Of a stretch of 39,474 nt of DNA, positions 25,901 through 33,117 are shown piece after piece. The stretch covers positions 1-39,474 of the forward strand of contig CAMDRP010000017.1 in assembly GCA_945906965.1 (NCBI GenBank), read 5' to 3'. The DNA is from Opitutus sp. GAS368 (lineage in GTDB: Bacteria; Verrucomicrobiota; Verrucomicrobiia; Opitutales; Opitutaceae). A program made the position numbers and the translations under genes. Below the pieces are notes generated by a model that searched no databases, was not told the origin of the DNA, and saw only the letters and a program-made list of their open reading frames with translations. The first letter of the stretch is position 1. Each line of letters begins with the position of its first letter.

Positions 25901-26078
25901 TGGAGCTGCCTTCAAGCGCGGCGAGGCGCTTGCGGAGGGCGGCGTTTTCGTCTTGGAGTTTCTTCAAGGCGTCGTTGTCGGCTGCAAAGCCCATGGGGGC
26001 CGAGACAGCCATCAACGCGGCCAAACAGGAAACCAAGTATTTCTTGGTCCTGGGTGCGGTGCTGGTTTCTGATTTCAT
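22989..26078 (-). CDS. TonB-dependent outer-membrane receptor 2 with N-terminal leucine zipper
   Basis: 1029 residues. A signal sequence (KKYLVSCLAALMAVSAPMGFAA) is followed directly by a short coiled coil, 35-57, with Leu38, Leu41, Asn45, Leu48, Leu52 and Leu55 in perfect a/d heptad positions. An Ala/Gln/Pro linker to ~95 follows. The plug then has AFEVKTDKDNGYLKTN (TonB-box region), ATATKIGMEIQKIPMNVSVISREF, TFTMRGFVVN, VERVEVIKGPAAVFFGQGYPGGVINYISK. The barrel ends in ARNWSFRTTLSF with the normal terminal Phe for Bam recognition. It belongs to the FhuA/FepA-like siderophore-receptor style rather than SusC. No SusD is present. It follows lacI at 114 bp on the same strand, so it is probably part of the LacI-controlled sugar locus; an iron-chelate substrate cannot be excluded. 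Confidence 0.93.
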   Translation of the reverse strand: MKSETSTAPRTKKYLVSCLAALMAVSAPMGFAADNDALKKLQDENAALRKRLAALEGSSTQAAAPAAQATRQASGPVAPAARPSMQADEGVQALSAFEVKTDKDNGYLKTNAATATKIGMEIQKIPMNVSVISREFLNDTNARSLTDLFRYTAAASGDTRFAMRVPANSATPQGTFTMRGFVVNSLMRNGIFRYTAYNLDTVERVEVIKGPAAVFFGQGYPGGVINYISKLPQFGRTFGSLTYQVSDSSGQKAILDQNVAASKKLALRVVGTWEDTQGERRYEFRRSTTINPSLSLVPFDSGILKITAEGEFTKESFNQNDYDWIFSDFNGWNEAARTGRYGSTTATLANTIVANAGNLLTANVVQATTTPTLAYATYINNKRIANSDWSLPAYTSVERGAYITDKSGKRFHDEAFNYTSRGARFDNLIENFSVTADISPFSWVDVRYNFFKEKSENYSIGQGGALTTPYANGTNWNVGTGNLSGYNRYAQTHTVDAVLKFDFMGVKSKFLLGFQKVDPYQTFLGGQTVTDSIWQFLPGARNTTANPDYAGTNRTIYEAGAVPVNQVIRDRNGAIKPVRQIFSNFDPGAEIYPDITAYHQEDRNALDGYKDEILSTYVNYQATMFKDRLTLLAGYREEKRWARGQYQSNNYPWYVYFPDMHFRPDLYPENEWGHSISYQRGIPSDQKGASWMGGLSFALTPEISLYASNSKTFKFNSGRVGGLFVGDEVLWYNEARAFGAGGTPGASFSYLGQTVTSLSQFQSLLTSRGVYNLIKNEQGMNWEFGAKVSKFDGKLVGTLSFFRGERENQMLDDGAKQSNLEEPLNFSTTLFPVGSPYRNTRLLRWRTTDLMNRVEGTEAEVIWTPIRNYQAVINGSWLWTAKTVYDKTRAAPGTTVYNASTPAAKVASDIYYNARIENVPEFRFNIFNKYTFVDGVVNGMARGLNLGVGMRYSSETVVSRSVDWNPFAGGYQAGDYLVFDATVGYPWELFGYKVNSSLGIYNVTDQKYSEGSFALSPARNWSFRTTLSF

Positions 26079-26192
26079 TCTTATTGTGTGGGGGTTGGTC
26101 GTTTACCGGTCTTTGCTCAGCGTTGGAGCGCTGTTAAAGGATCGGAAAAAATGAGAAATTAATGCTACAGGGCGAGGCAAAAAAATAAGTCT

Positions 26193-27242
26193 TTACGCAA
26201 TTATCTGGCTATTTTGGCTGGTGGCTACCACCAAGCTCGGGGCTACGGTGATGCCGATACGCCCGATGATCTTAGGGTTATCGATGCGCCAGACAAGGTG
26301 ATCGACGACTTTACGCACCAGCGTGGGCAGGTTGATGTCGAGCGCTGGAGGCAGGTGATCGAGATTGTGGTAGATGACGGGATTGTAATTGCCCAAAATG
26401 GCCTCGAAATCGCGTTCGGATTTCACTCCAGCCAACCGCAGCGAGCGAAAGAGCGAGCCGCAGAAGTGGTCGACAGGTACGTAGATGCCGGTCGGGCGGG
26501 GGCTGATCTGGCAGAATCGTTTGGCGAGGGCATCGCTCTCTTCGTGGACAGGTACGACCTCGAGGAAGTTAACGGGCTTGGTCTTACCCAGGATGCTGTG
26601 GACAGTGAGGCCGAGCTCTTTGGCTTGCTCAAGGAAGGCCTTAACGCGCCAGCCGACGGCGCTGTAACCGGAGTCGGCGGCGATGACGGCGAGCGATTTG
26701 TGGCCGTGCTGGTGAAGGTAGTTGGCGGCCATGCGACCGTTGGCGTCGTTGTCGGGTTCGACGAAGTCGCCAGCATAAGTCTGCGAGCGCCGGGTCATGA
26801 ACCATACGTTGGGCAAGTCGCCGAGTTTGGTGAGGCAGGCCGGGGAAGGTTCCATGCCTTGGATGATCACGCCGTCGACTTGGCGCTCCGCTAGGGCGCG
26901 GGGGAGATCATCGGGCGTATCGGTGAACAATACGCTCAGTTCGAGGCGCTGGCGATCGTTGGAATGCTGGGTCTGTAACAGCTGATCCTGGAACCAATTA
27001 AAACTGGAGTTTTTCTTCGCGCCGACGAACCAGACGGCAATTTTTTTCGGGGTCGCGAGCCGAGATTTGGGTCCGCGCCGGCGATGGAGCGGCGTGGGGA
27101 CGTAGTCGGACTCGGTCATCACCGAACGGACGCGCTCGAGCCGGTCGGGCGCGACCAAATGGGGCTGGTTGATCACGCGCGATACGGTCGCGGGCGAGAC
27201 CTTGGCCTTACGGGCAATGTCAGCGATGAGCAGGGGGGGCAT
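26193..27242 (-). CDS. LacI-family transcriptional regulator
   Basis: 349 residues from ATG 27242 (MPPLLIADIARKAKVSPATVSRVINQ); the longer open frame to 27431 adds an Arg-rich stretch that is not part of the family. The helix-turn-helix and hinge are residues 4-60 (VSPATVSRVINQ is the recognition helix). Next is a periplasmic-binding-protein-like effector domain: VDGVIIQGMEPS, DNDANGRMAANYLHQHGHKSLAVIA, PTGIYVPVDHFCGSLFRSLRLAG and a C-terminal IGITVAPSLVVATS. It should bind a sugar or sugar phosphate as effector. It lies between the isomerase-like gene and receptor 2, and a CTGAAA palindrome directly before its start codon suggests autoregulation. Confidence 0.93.
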   Translation of the reverse strand: MPPLLIADIARKAKVSPATVSRVINQPHLVAPDRLERVRSVMTESDYVPTPLHRRRGPKSRLATPKKIAVWFVGAKKNSSFNWFQDQLLQTQHSNDRQRLELSVLFTDTPDDLPRALAERQVDGVIIQGMEPSPACLTKLGDLPNVWFMTRRSQTYAGDFVEPDNDANGRMAANYLHQHGHKSLAVIAADSGYSAVGWRVKAFLEQAKELGLTVHSILGKTKPVNFLEVVPVHEESDALAKRFCQISPRPTGIYVPVDHFCGSLFRSLRLAGVKSERDFEAILGNYNPVIYHNLDHLPPALDINLPTLVRKVVDHLVWRIDNPKIIGRIGITVAPSLVVATSQNSQIIA

Positions 27243-27252
27243 GCGAGATAAC

Positions 27253-27265
27253 CTGAAAGTTTCAG
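27253..27265. promoter_or_regulatory. Candidate LacI operator CTGAAAGTTTCAG
   Basis: A perfect 6-bp inverted repeat (CTGAAA/TTTCAG) around a central G, 10 bp upstream of the lacI ATG on the minus strand, where it would cover the ribosome-binding region or early leader. LacI-family operators are short palindromes of this type, though usually with an even CG centre. Confidence 0.45.
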
Positions 27266-27278
27266 AAAGAATGCACTG

Positions 27279-27292
27279 AAATCTCGAGGTTT
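27279..27292. promoter_or_regulatory. Second candidate operator AAATCTCGAGGTTT
   Basis: A 14-bp near-palindrome with one mismatched pair and a central CG, as in classical LacI-family operators, 36 bp upstream of the lacI start codon. Preceded by ACTG, so it also contains CTGAAA. Confidence 0.4.
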
Positions 27293-27358
27293 GGTCAAGG
27301 GTTTTGTTACTGAACCTTCGGGCGATGGTTGGACGAAAATGTAGCCTTAATGGGCGAA

Positions 27359-28231
27359 TTAAGGGGCACGTTTGAGGGCGCGGCGCCAGGCGCCGGCGTA
27401 GGCTTTCCGGGCGGCGATGGCGTCGGGCCACGGGTGAGGATTCGTGCTTACGTGGTAGCCGTGGCTCATCCCTAATTCAGGGCACGTCCAAAGCGTGTTG
27501 CCCGGACGTGGCCCTTTCAGCCAGAGCGTGAAAAGGTCTTCGACGAAGGCCAGGTAATCGCAGAATTCGGGGGTGGGGCGCCCGCGACCATCTGTTACCG
27601 GCACCTGGCAATGTTGACTGTTAAATGGACGCAGGTGAAACATTTGAGAATGCTGGATCGACTCCGGCCAGGCGAGTAACCGCGCGGAATAGTCTTTCGG
27701 CATCACGTGCTTGGATATCGCAAAATGTGAATGATCCCAAGTCACGGGCATGATTTCGCGCGTAGCTTTTTGGTAGAGGCGGACGATTTCGGTGAATTTT
27801 TCGGGGGTTTCCGTCGCCGTGTCGCGGTGCACTTCGATATGGACGCCGAGTTCGAGGGAACGGGAAAGTTTGATCAAGCGGACCGCCATGACCGCTGCTT
27901 TTTCTGGCGGTGTATCATGGTTAAGTAGCTGAATGTTAATGAAATGAACGCCCAGTTTTTTCTGCGCTTCGAGTCGCGGTTTGGCGACGGCCAAATCCCC
28001 GCAATCGAAGCCGCTCATCAGCACCAAGCCGCGTTGATCGGCGCCCGCTTTGAGCTCGGGCGTCACATAGGCGCAGACGCCGTCGAAACCGGCGGCGTCA
28101 ATCGCATCGAGCTTTTGCGCGAGCGCCCATTCGCGGCGTCTTGAGGGCCAGTCGTGCATCGACCACGGCGAGGCGCATTGAATGAGGCGAGGGGACTTAG
28201 GGGTGCTTGAAAGCGTCATTTGAAATTTCAT
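27359..28231 (-). CDS. Sugar-phosphate isomerase/epimerase-like TIM-barrel protein
   Basis: 290 residues of the xylose-isomerase-like/AP-endonuclease-2 TIM-barrel superfamily. Barrel signatures are KLDAIDAAGFDGVCAYV (strand 1 and helix), KKLGVHFINIQLL, LGVHIEVHRDTATETPEKF (a conserved Glu and His), MPVTWDHSHFAISKH (a likely metal-ligand Asp-His pair), MFHLRPFNSQHCQVP and TCPELGMSHGYHVS. Such enzymes isomerise or epimerise sugars with a divalent metal. No signal peptide. The ATG at 28231 sits inside TGAAATTTCA; a second ATG is at 28219. It is the first gene of the minus-strand series (isomerase-lacI-receptor) and divergent from GH78. The substrate is unknown. Confidence 0.85.
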   Translation of the reverse strand: MKFQMTLSSTPKSPRLIQCASPWSMHDWPSRRREWALAQKLDAIDAAGFDGVCAYVTPELKAGADQRGLVLMSGFDCGDLAVAKPRLEAQKKLGVHFINIQLLNHDTPPEKAAVMAVRLIKLSRSLELGVHIEVHRDTATETPEKFTEIVRLYQKATREIMPVTWDHSHFAISKHVMPKDYSARLLAWPESIQHSQMFHLRPFNSQHCQVPVTDGRGRPTPEFCDYLAFVEDLFTLWLKGPRPGNTLWTCPELGMSHGYHVSTNPHPWPDAIAARKAYAGAWRRALKRAP

Positions 28232-28277
28232 AGAAAATACTGATTGAAATCTGAAAAATGACTAGAAAATTCTGAAA
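28231..28277. promoter_or_regulatory. Cluster of GAAA..CTGA boxes upstream of the isomerase gene
   Basis: Two 13-mers TAGAAAATACTGA (28231) and TAGAAAATTCTGA (28263) differ by one base and are 32 bp apart, about three helical turns. Between them TTGAAATCTGAAA (28244) repeats the same core. An inverted half-site CTTTCAG is at 28389. The cluster adjoins the isomerase start codon and lies in the 193-bp region shared with the GH78 operon. The half-site CTGAAA equals the arm of the palindrome before lacI. Confidence 0.5.
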
Positions 28278-28424
28278 CGGGCCTTGCACTTCCCCTAGCC
28301 TGCGTTGCTTCTTGTGGGCACCTCATTTTTGGGCGATTTTCTGCGGGTCTACCGGTCCTTTGCTTTAGTTTAATCCCTTACCCCTGCACTTTCAGCCCGC
28401 TTTTATCTCTCTGCCACTTGCCCC

Positions 28425-30899
28425 ATGAAACCGTTTATTGATTCCGCCACGTGGATTTGGTCCGCCGAAGGCTCGCACGGAGCGCCGATGCCTGCGGCTG
28501 CGACGCCTTCGCATTATCAAGTGCGGTTGTTTCGCCGGAGCTTTGAGATCAACGATTTAGCCGCGGCGGCGCTGACGGTGCACGTCTCCGGTGACAGCCG
28601 CTATTTGTTCTATTGTAATGGCGTGTTAGTCGGGCGCGGTCCGGCCAAGGGCGATGTGAATCATCATTTTTACGAGACCTTTGACCTCAAACCGCTTTTA
28701 CGGGCGGGACGCAACGTACTGGCAGCGCTTGTGCAGGATATGTCGCGGGTGGCGCATCGGCCGGCGTTGCTTGGTGCCCCGTGCTCAATTATGACGTACA
28801 CGGGCGGCTGGGTGCTCGAGGGTGCGTTGCGGGATGGTGCCGGCCAAGTCGTGCACGAACTCCGCACGGATGCCGCTTGGCGCGTGGCCGTGGACACGGC
28901 GCATCGGTTTCAAAACGAAAATACGACGTTCGAAGGCTATCTCGGCTATTTCGAACATCGGGTGTCACGTTTATTGCCCGCGGGTTGGAACCTGCCTGAT
29001 TTCGACGACGCCCGTTGGGCGGCGGCGCATGTGCTATTTAAGGCGGAGCTTCTGGAAAATCGCCGCGACCCGACGAGTCCCTACGGCTTGATGCCTCGCA
29101 TGATTCCGATGCTGGAGGAAGAACGCGTGGATCTTTTTAGCGACGTCTTCGGGCCAGGCGGACGCGACGCTTCGCCGGATTGGCTGGCGATGATTACGCA
29201 AGGCCGACCGGTGACCTTGCCCGCGGGCGCAGAGGTGGATCTGATTTTGGATCACGCGAAACTCACCTCGGCGTTTCCGCAATTGGTGATTTCTGGCGGC
29301 GCGGGCGCGAACGTGCGCTTGACCTACGCTGAGGCGTTGCGCCTGCCGTGGGAAACGCCCGGCGCGATGTTGCTTGGTAAGAAACAACCGCTCGCCAATC
29401 TCGCGTCGCATTTCGCCGACGAGAACACGGGTTGGACCTTCGACCGCCGCGGTAAAATCACTGGTTGGTGCGATATCTGGGAGCCCGCCGGTAACGGCAC
29501 GACGGCCGCGCCCGAGCGCTTTGAACCGCTGCATTGGCGCGCCTACCGCTACGTCGGCTTGCGCATCAAGGTCGGCGCGACGCCTCTCACCGTGCATGCC
29601 TGCACGCAACGTTTCACCGCTTACCCGTATCGCATCGCCTCGAGTTTTGTCTCGTCCGATGCGCGGCTCGATCGCGTGTGGACGGCGAGTTTGGAAACGA
29701 TGCGGTTGTGCTCGCATGAGACGTTTGAGGACTGCCCGCATTACGAGCAGATGCAATATGCCGGTGACACGATGATCACCTCGAAGATCGCGATGCTCGC
29801 GACCGGTGATTACCGTCTCAGTAAACAAGCGCTGTATCACTTTGACTGGTCGCGCCTCTCGGATGGACTCACGCAGAGTCGTTATCCGTCACGGCTCGTG
29901 CAAATTATCCCCACGTGGTCATTGCACTGGATTACCAACATCCGCGACTACGTTATGTGCTCCGGCGATGTCGCCACCGTGCACGAATTACTGCCGGGCG
30001 CGCGCGCCGTGCTTGATTGGTATCGCCGCCACACCGATGCGAGCGGCCTGCCCGCCAAGTTGCCTTTCTGGAACATCACCGACTGGTGCCCATGGTGGCC
30101 GCGCGGCGTCGTGCCCGGTGCCGATGCCGGTCCCACGACGATCTTGAGCGCGCAATACATCCAAGGTCTCGCCGAGATGGCCGAGCTCCTGCGCCTGGCC
30201 GACGCCTCGCGCCACGACGCGGAAATCACCGCGCTCGAAGCCGAAGCCGCGCGCCTGCGGCTCGCTTTGCACGCGCTCACGTGGAGCGAAACCGAGGGAC
30301 TTTATTTCGACCGCCCCGGCGGTCCCGAAGTCTCCCAGTACGGCAACGCATGGGCCATCATCGCCGGCCTCGCCGGTCCGCGTGAGATCAAACGCATCTT
30401 TGAGCGTTTCCCGCTCGATGCGAAACTCGCCCCCGGCTCGTTCTTCTGCTGGCACTTTATTTTCACCGCTCTCGCGCGCGCCGGACTCTACGAGCGCATG
30501 CCGACTTATCTCGGCCCGTGGCACGAATCGCTCGATTACGGTCTTACGACGTTCGTCGAGGAAAACTCCTACTGGCGCTCGCTCTGTCATGCGTGGTCGG
30601 CGCATCCCGCCCTCGAGTTTCTCCAACGCATCTTGGGCGTCACTCCGACCGCGCCCGGTTTCGCGCGCGTCACCATTCAGCCGCATCTCTGCGGACTCAC
30701 CCACGCCGCCGGTAGCGTCTGCACGCCGCACGGCCCCATCGAAGTTACCTGGCAGATTTACGCCGGCCAATTCACGCTCAAGATCAACGCCCCCGCCGGC
30801 CTCGACCTCACGGTCATAGCCCCCGACTCGGCTGCGACCACGCGCCGATTCTCCGGCGGCAATTTCCAAGAAACCTTCACCCTCGCTGCTCGCTTATGA
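28425..30899 (+). CDS. Alpha-L-rhamnosidase, GH78 family
   Basis: 824 residues without a visible signal peptide (MKPFIDSATWIW), hence probably cytoplasmic. N-terminal beta-sandwich domains reach to ~400 (FRRSFEINDLAAAALTVHVSGDSRYLFYCNG; LTYAEAL). The (alpha/alpha)6 catalytic barrel then begins, with ETFEDCPHYEQMQYAGDT (432-449) in place of the DCPQRDERxGWxGD motif of other GH78 branches; this variant is common among Bacteroidota and Verrucomicrobiota enzymes. The barrel ends with RSLCHAWSAHPALEFLQRILGVTPTAPGFARVTIQP, the typical junction to the C-terminal beta domain. It removes terminal alpha-L-rhamnose from plant or bacterial glycans. First gene of a three-gene ATGA-overlap operon. A related exo-glycosidase specificity is possible. 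Confidence 0.9.
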   Translation: MKPFIDSATWIWSAEGSHGAPMPAAATPSHYQVRLFRRSFEINDLAAAALTVHVSGDSRYLFYCNGVLVGRGPAKGDVNHHFYETFDLKPLLRAGRNVLAALVQDMSRVAHRPALLGAPCSIMTYTGGWVLEGALRDGAGQVVHELRTDAAWRVAVDTAHRFQNENTTFEGYLGYFEHRVSRLLPAGWNLPDFDDARWAAAHVLFKAELLENRRDPTSPYGLMPRMIPMLEEERVDLFSDVFGPGGRDASPDWLAMITQGRPVTLPAGAEVDLILDHAKLTSAFPQLVISGGAGANVRLTYAEALRLPWETPGAMLLGKKQPLANLASHFADENTGWTFDRRGKITGWCDIWEPAGNGTTAAPERFEPLHWRAYRYVGLRIKVGATPLTVHACTQRFTAYPYRIASSFVSSDARLDRVWTASLETMRLCSHETFEDCPHYEQMQYAGDTMITSKIAMLATGDYRLSKQALYHFDWSRLSDGLTQSRYPSRLVQIIPTWSLHWITNIRDYVMCSGDVATVHELLPGARAVLDWYRRHTDASGLPAKLPFWNITDWCPWWPRGVVPGADAGPTTILSAQYIQGLAEMAELLRLADASRHDAEITALEAEAARLRLALHALTWSETEGLYFDRPGGPEVSQYGNAWAIIAGLAGPREIKRIFERFPLDAKLAPGSFFCWHFIFTALARAGLYERMPTYLGPWHESLDYGLTTFVEENSYWRSLCHAWSAHPALEFLQRILGVTPTAPGFARVTIQPHLCGLTHAAGSVCTPHGPIEVTWQIYAGQFTLKINAPAGLDLTVIAPDSAATTRRFSGGNFQETFTLAARL

Positions 30900-31759
30900 A
30901 AACGCTCCGCCTCGACCACACTCCCGGCTCCGCCGTCACCGTTCACTGCGGCGAAGGCGTTTTACTGCGCTACGTCTACAGTCCGACGACCGCGGCCAAC
31001 GAATCTCCGCGCCCCTACGCGCACCCCGTTAACACGCTCGCCGGCGACACGCTCACCAACTTCCGCCCCAACGATCACCCCTGGCACCACGCGCTCAGCT
31101 TCACGCTAAACAACGTCTCCGGCGCCAACTTCTGGGGCGGCCCCACCTGTCTCCGCGGCGACGGCTACAAATGGCGCGACGATCACGGCTCGCAAAACCA
31201 CCTCGAGTGGACGCGCCTTGAAGCCTCCGGCACGACCGCCACGCTCGTTCACACGCTCGCCTGGCGTCGCCTCGCTGAGACGCTTTTTCGCGAGACGCGC
31301 ACGCTCGTGCTCACCGTCGACGAAGCCGCTCAAGCTTGGTCGCTGCACTGGCGCAGTCATCTCACCAACGTGAGCGGCCGCCCGCTTTCTCTCGGCAACC
31401 CGCACTCTCACGGTGGCCTCGCCGGTTCGCACTACAACGGCCTCCAATTCCGTGGCGCCCGGGAGCTCCTCGACGATCACCTCGACCCGACGATTAAAGT
31501 CACCGCCGAAGGTGGCCTCGACGGTATCCCCGCCGTCCACGGCGCCTCGGCCCGCTGGATGGAATGGCACGGTCAATTCGACGGCACGCTCCGCCGCGTG
31601 AAAATCCGTTTCGAAAATAACCCCGGTCCGCTCCCTTGGTTTGTGCGTCGCAATTATCCCCTCGCGGCTCTACCGGTTCAATTCGACCAAAACCTCGAGC
31701 TCGCGGCCGGCGCGGAACTCCACCTCGACCACACCCTCACGTTTCAATCCATCGCATGA
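30896..31759 (+). CDS. PmoA/DUF6807-family protein
   Basis: 287 residues, start codon overlapping the GH78 stop by ATGA. Family features: PRPYAHPVNTLAGDTLT, then NDHPWHHALSFTLNNVSGANFWGG, HSHGGLAGSHYNGLQFRG and a C-terminal strand pair with FVRRNYPLAALPVQFDQ. The DHPWHHG/A motif followed by NFWGG is the hallmark of the so-called PmoA (DUF6807) proteins, common in Verrucomicrobia, Planctomycetes and Bacteroidetes carbohydrate loci. The several His suggest a metal or sugar-binding site. Despite the old name, no role in methane oxidation is implied. No signal peptide. The activity is unknown. Confidence 0.88.
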   Translation: MKTLRLDHTPGSAVTVHCGEGVLLRYVYSPTTAANESPRPYAHPVNTLAGDTLTNFRPNDHPWHHALSFTLNNVSGANFWGGPTCLRGDGYKWRDDHGSQNHLEWTRLEASGTTATLVHTLAWRRLAETLFRETRTLVLTVDEAAQAWSLHWRSHLTNVSGRPLSLGNPHSHGGLAGSHYNGLQFRGARELLDDHLDPTIKVTAEGGLDGIPAVHGASARWMEWHGQFDGTLRRVKIRFENNPGPLPWFVRRNYPLAALPVQFDQNLELAAGAELHLDHTLTFQSIA

Positions 31760-33048
31760 ACACCGACCGCCGCTCCTTTCTGCAAAATTTTGGGGTCGGC
31801 GCGCTCGGTGCCCTCGCGCTCGGCTCGCCCGCTCACGCCGCCGCGACGGTCAAAACCACGGCAGCTCCGCTCCCGCCGTTTCCGACGGGCAACGCCGAGG
31901 CCTACTGGCGCGCCGTCCGCGCCCAGTTTCCGCTGCTCGATAACCCGACTTACCTCAACGTCGGTGGTCTCGGGCCCACGCCGCAGCCGGTGCTCGACAA
32001 AGTTTTCGCTACGATGCTCCAGCTCCAGGAGCATTCCGAAACCGGATACGCTTTGATCGAGCCGGCCCGCGAGACCCTCGCGCGCTACACCGGCGTCAAG
32101 CCCCACGAAATCTGTTTCACGCGCAACGCCACCGAAGCCACGTCCATCATCGCCGCCGGTCTCAAACTGCGCGAAGGCGACGAGGTTATCTTTGAATCCC
32201 ATGCGCACCCCGGTGGCTCCTTCACCTGGTATAACCAAGCCAATCTGCGCGGCGTGAAGGTGAAAATTTTCGTCCCCGACAACGCCAGCCCCGCCGCTAA
32301 CCTCGCGCGTATCAGCGAACTCGTTACACCCCGCACCCGCGTGATCCAAGTCAGTCACATTACGTGCACCACCGGACTCGTGATGCCCGTGCGCGAGATC
32401 GCGGCCTTCGCCTCGGCCCGTGGCATTTGGTTCCACATCGATGGCGCCCAATCCGTTGGTATGATTCCCGTGAACTTTGCCGCCATCGGTTGTGATTCGT
32501 TCGCGCTCAGCGGACACAAATGGCTCGGCGGACCCCATGAGACCGGTCTGCTCTATCTGCGCCACGATCGCACCGCCGATGTTGCTGTGCCGCTCACCGG
32601 CGCCCATGCCGCCGAGTTGCCTTACTTGCCCGGTGAACTCAAATACGCTCCCGGCGCGCTGCGCCACGAATACGGCACGCGCAACGCCGGCCTCATCGTC
32701 GGTCTCGCCGAGGCCGTGCATTTTCAAGAACGTATCGGCATCGCGCGCATCGCCGCTCACGGACGCGAACTTGCCACGCGGCTATTCGAGGAAATTTCCC
32801 GGATCGATGGTATCATCATGCACACACCTCGGCATGATGAACTTCGTTCCGCGATGACAACGTTTTCTCACCCGCGCGCCGACGCCCGAGCTTTTTTTGA
32901 TTATTTACTGAAGAAACATCAACTCCGCTGCCGGCCTATCACGGAGCAGAAACTCGAAGCGGTGCGTGTATCGACGCACATTTTCAATTCTCACGCCGAG
33001 TGCGAACGCGTCATCACTGGCGTGCGCGCCTCACTGCGCGATTTATAA
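31756..33048 (+). CDS. Tat-exported class V aminotransferase (PLP enzyme)
   Basis: 430 residues from ATG 31756, which overlaps the DUF6807 stop by ATGA; an in-frame upstream extension to 31636 is not needed. The N-terminus is a twin-arginine signal (TDRRSFLQNFGVGALGALALGSPAHA). The PLP domain follows: CFTRNATEATSIIAAGL, FHIDGAQSVG with cofactor Asp229, SGHKWLGGPHETGLLY with the Schiff-base Lys255, and EYGTRN. It belongs to the isopenicillin-N-epimerase/cysteine-desulfurase-like class V group. Export through Tat would carry the folded, PLP-loaded enzyme to the periplasm. Substrate unknown. It converges with an exported RidA-family gene. Confidence 0.9.
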   Translation: MNTDRRSFLQNFGVGALGALALGSPAHAAATVKTTAAPLPPFPTGNAEAYWRAVRAQFPLLDNPTYLNVGGLGPTPQPVLDKVFATMLQLQEHSETGYALIEPARETLARYTGVKPHEICFTRNATEATSIIAAGLKLREGDEVIFESHAHPGGSFTWYNQANLRGVKVKIFVPDNASPAANLARISELVTPRTRVIQVSHITCTTGLVMPVREIAAFASARGIWFHIDGAQSVGMIPVNFAAIGCDSFALSGHKWLGGPHETGLLYLRHDRTADVAVPLTGAHAAELPYLPGELKYAPGALRHEYGTRNAGLIVGLAEAVHFQERIGIARIAAHGRELATRLFEEISRIDGIIMHTPRHDELRSAMTTFSHPRADARAFFDYLLKKHQLRCRPITEQKLEAVRVSTHIFNSHAECERVITGVRASLRDL

Positions 33049-33090
33049 ACCGTCATGGCCATCCGTCCACGTCCACCCTCGGCCTGTGCT

Positions 33091-33108
33091 GCGACCTCGT
33101 TCGGTCGC
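33091..33108. other. Hairpin between convergent genes
   Basis: GCGACC and GGTCGC (6 bp) around loop TCGTTC, in the 69-bp gap between the aminotransferase and RidA-family stop codons. No U-tract on either side; it may be a weak bidirectional terminator or nothing. Confidence 0.35.
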
Positions 33109-33117
33109 GGTCCAACC

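Noticed and set aside
22905-26072. Very long plus-strand open frame (1055 codons) opposite receptor 2
   Set aside because: It mirrors the receptor gene almost end to end, runs through its terminator hairpin, and the product is a low-complexity Gly/Val/Glu/Asp-rich sequence without any motif.
26079-26192. Hairpin CAGCG-TTGGAG-CGCTG upstream of receptor 2 as operator or attenuator
   Set aside because: Only a 5-bp stem, no U-tract and no CTGAAA half-site like those near lacI; too weak to list.
30896-31759. Methane monooxygenase subunit, as the PmoA family name might suggest
   Set aside because: The soluble DHPWHHA...NFWGG protein is the DUF6807 family, unrelated to the membrane PmoA subunit; the context is carbohydrate use.
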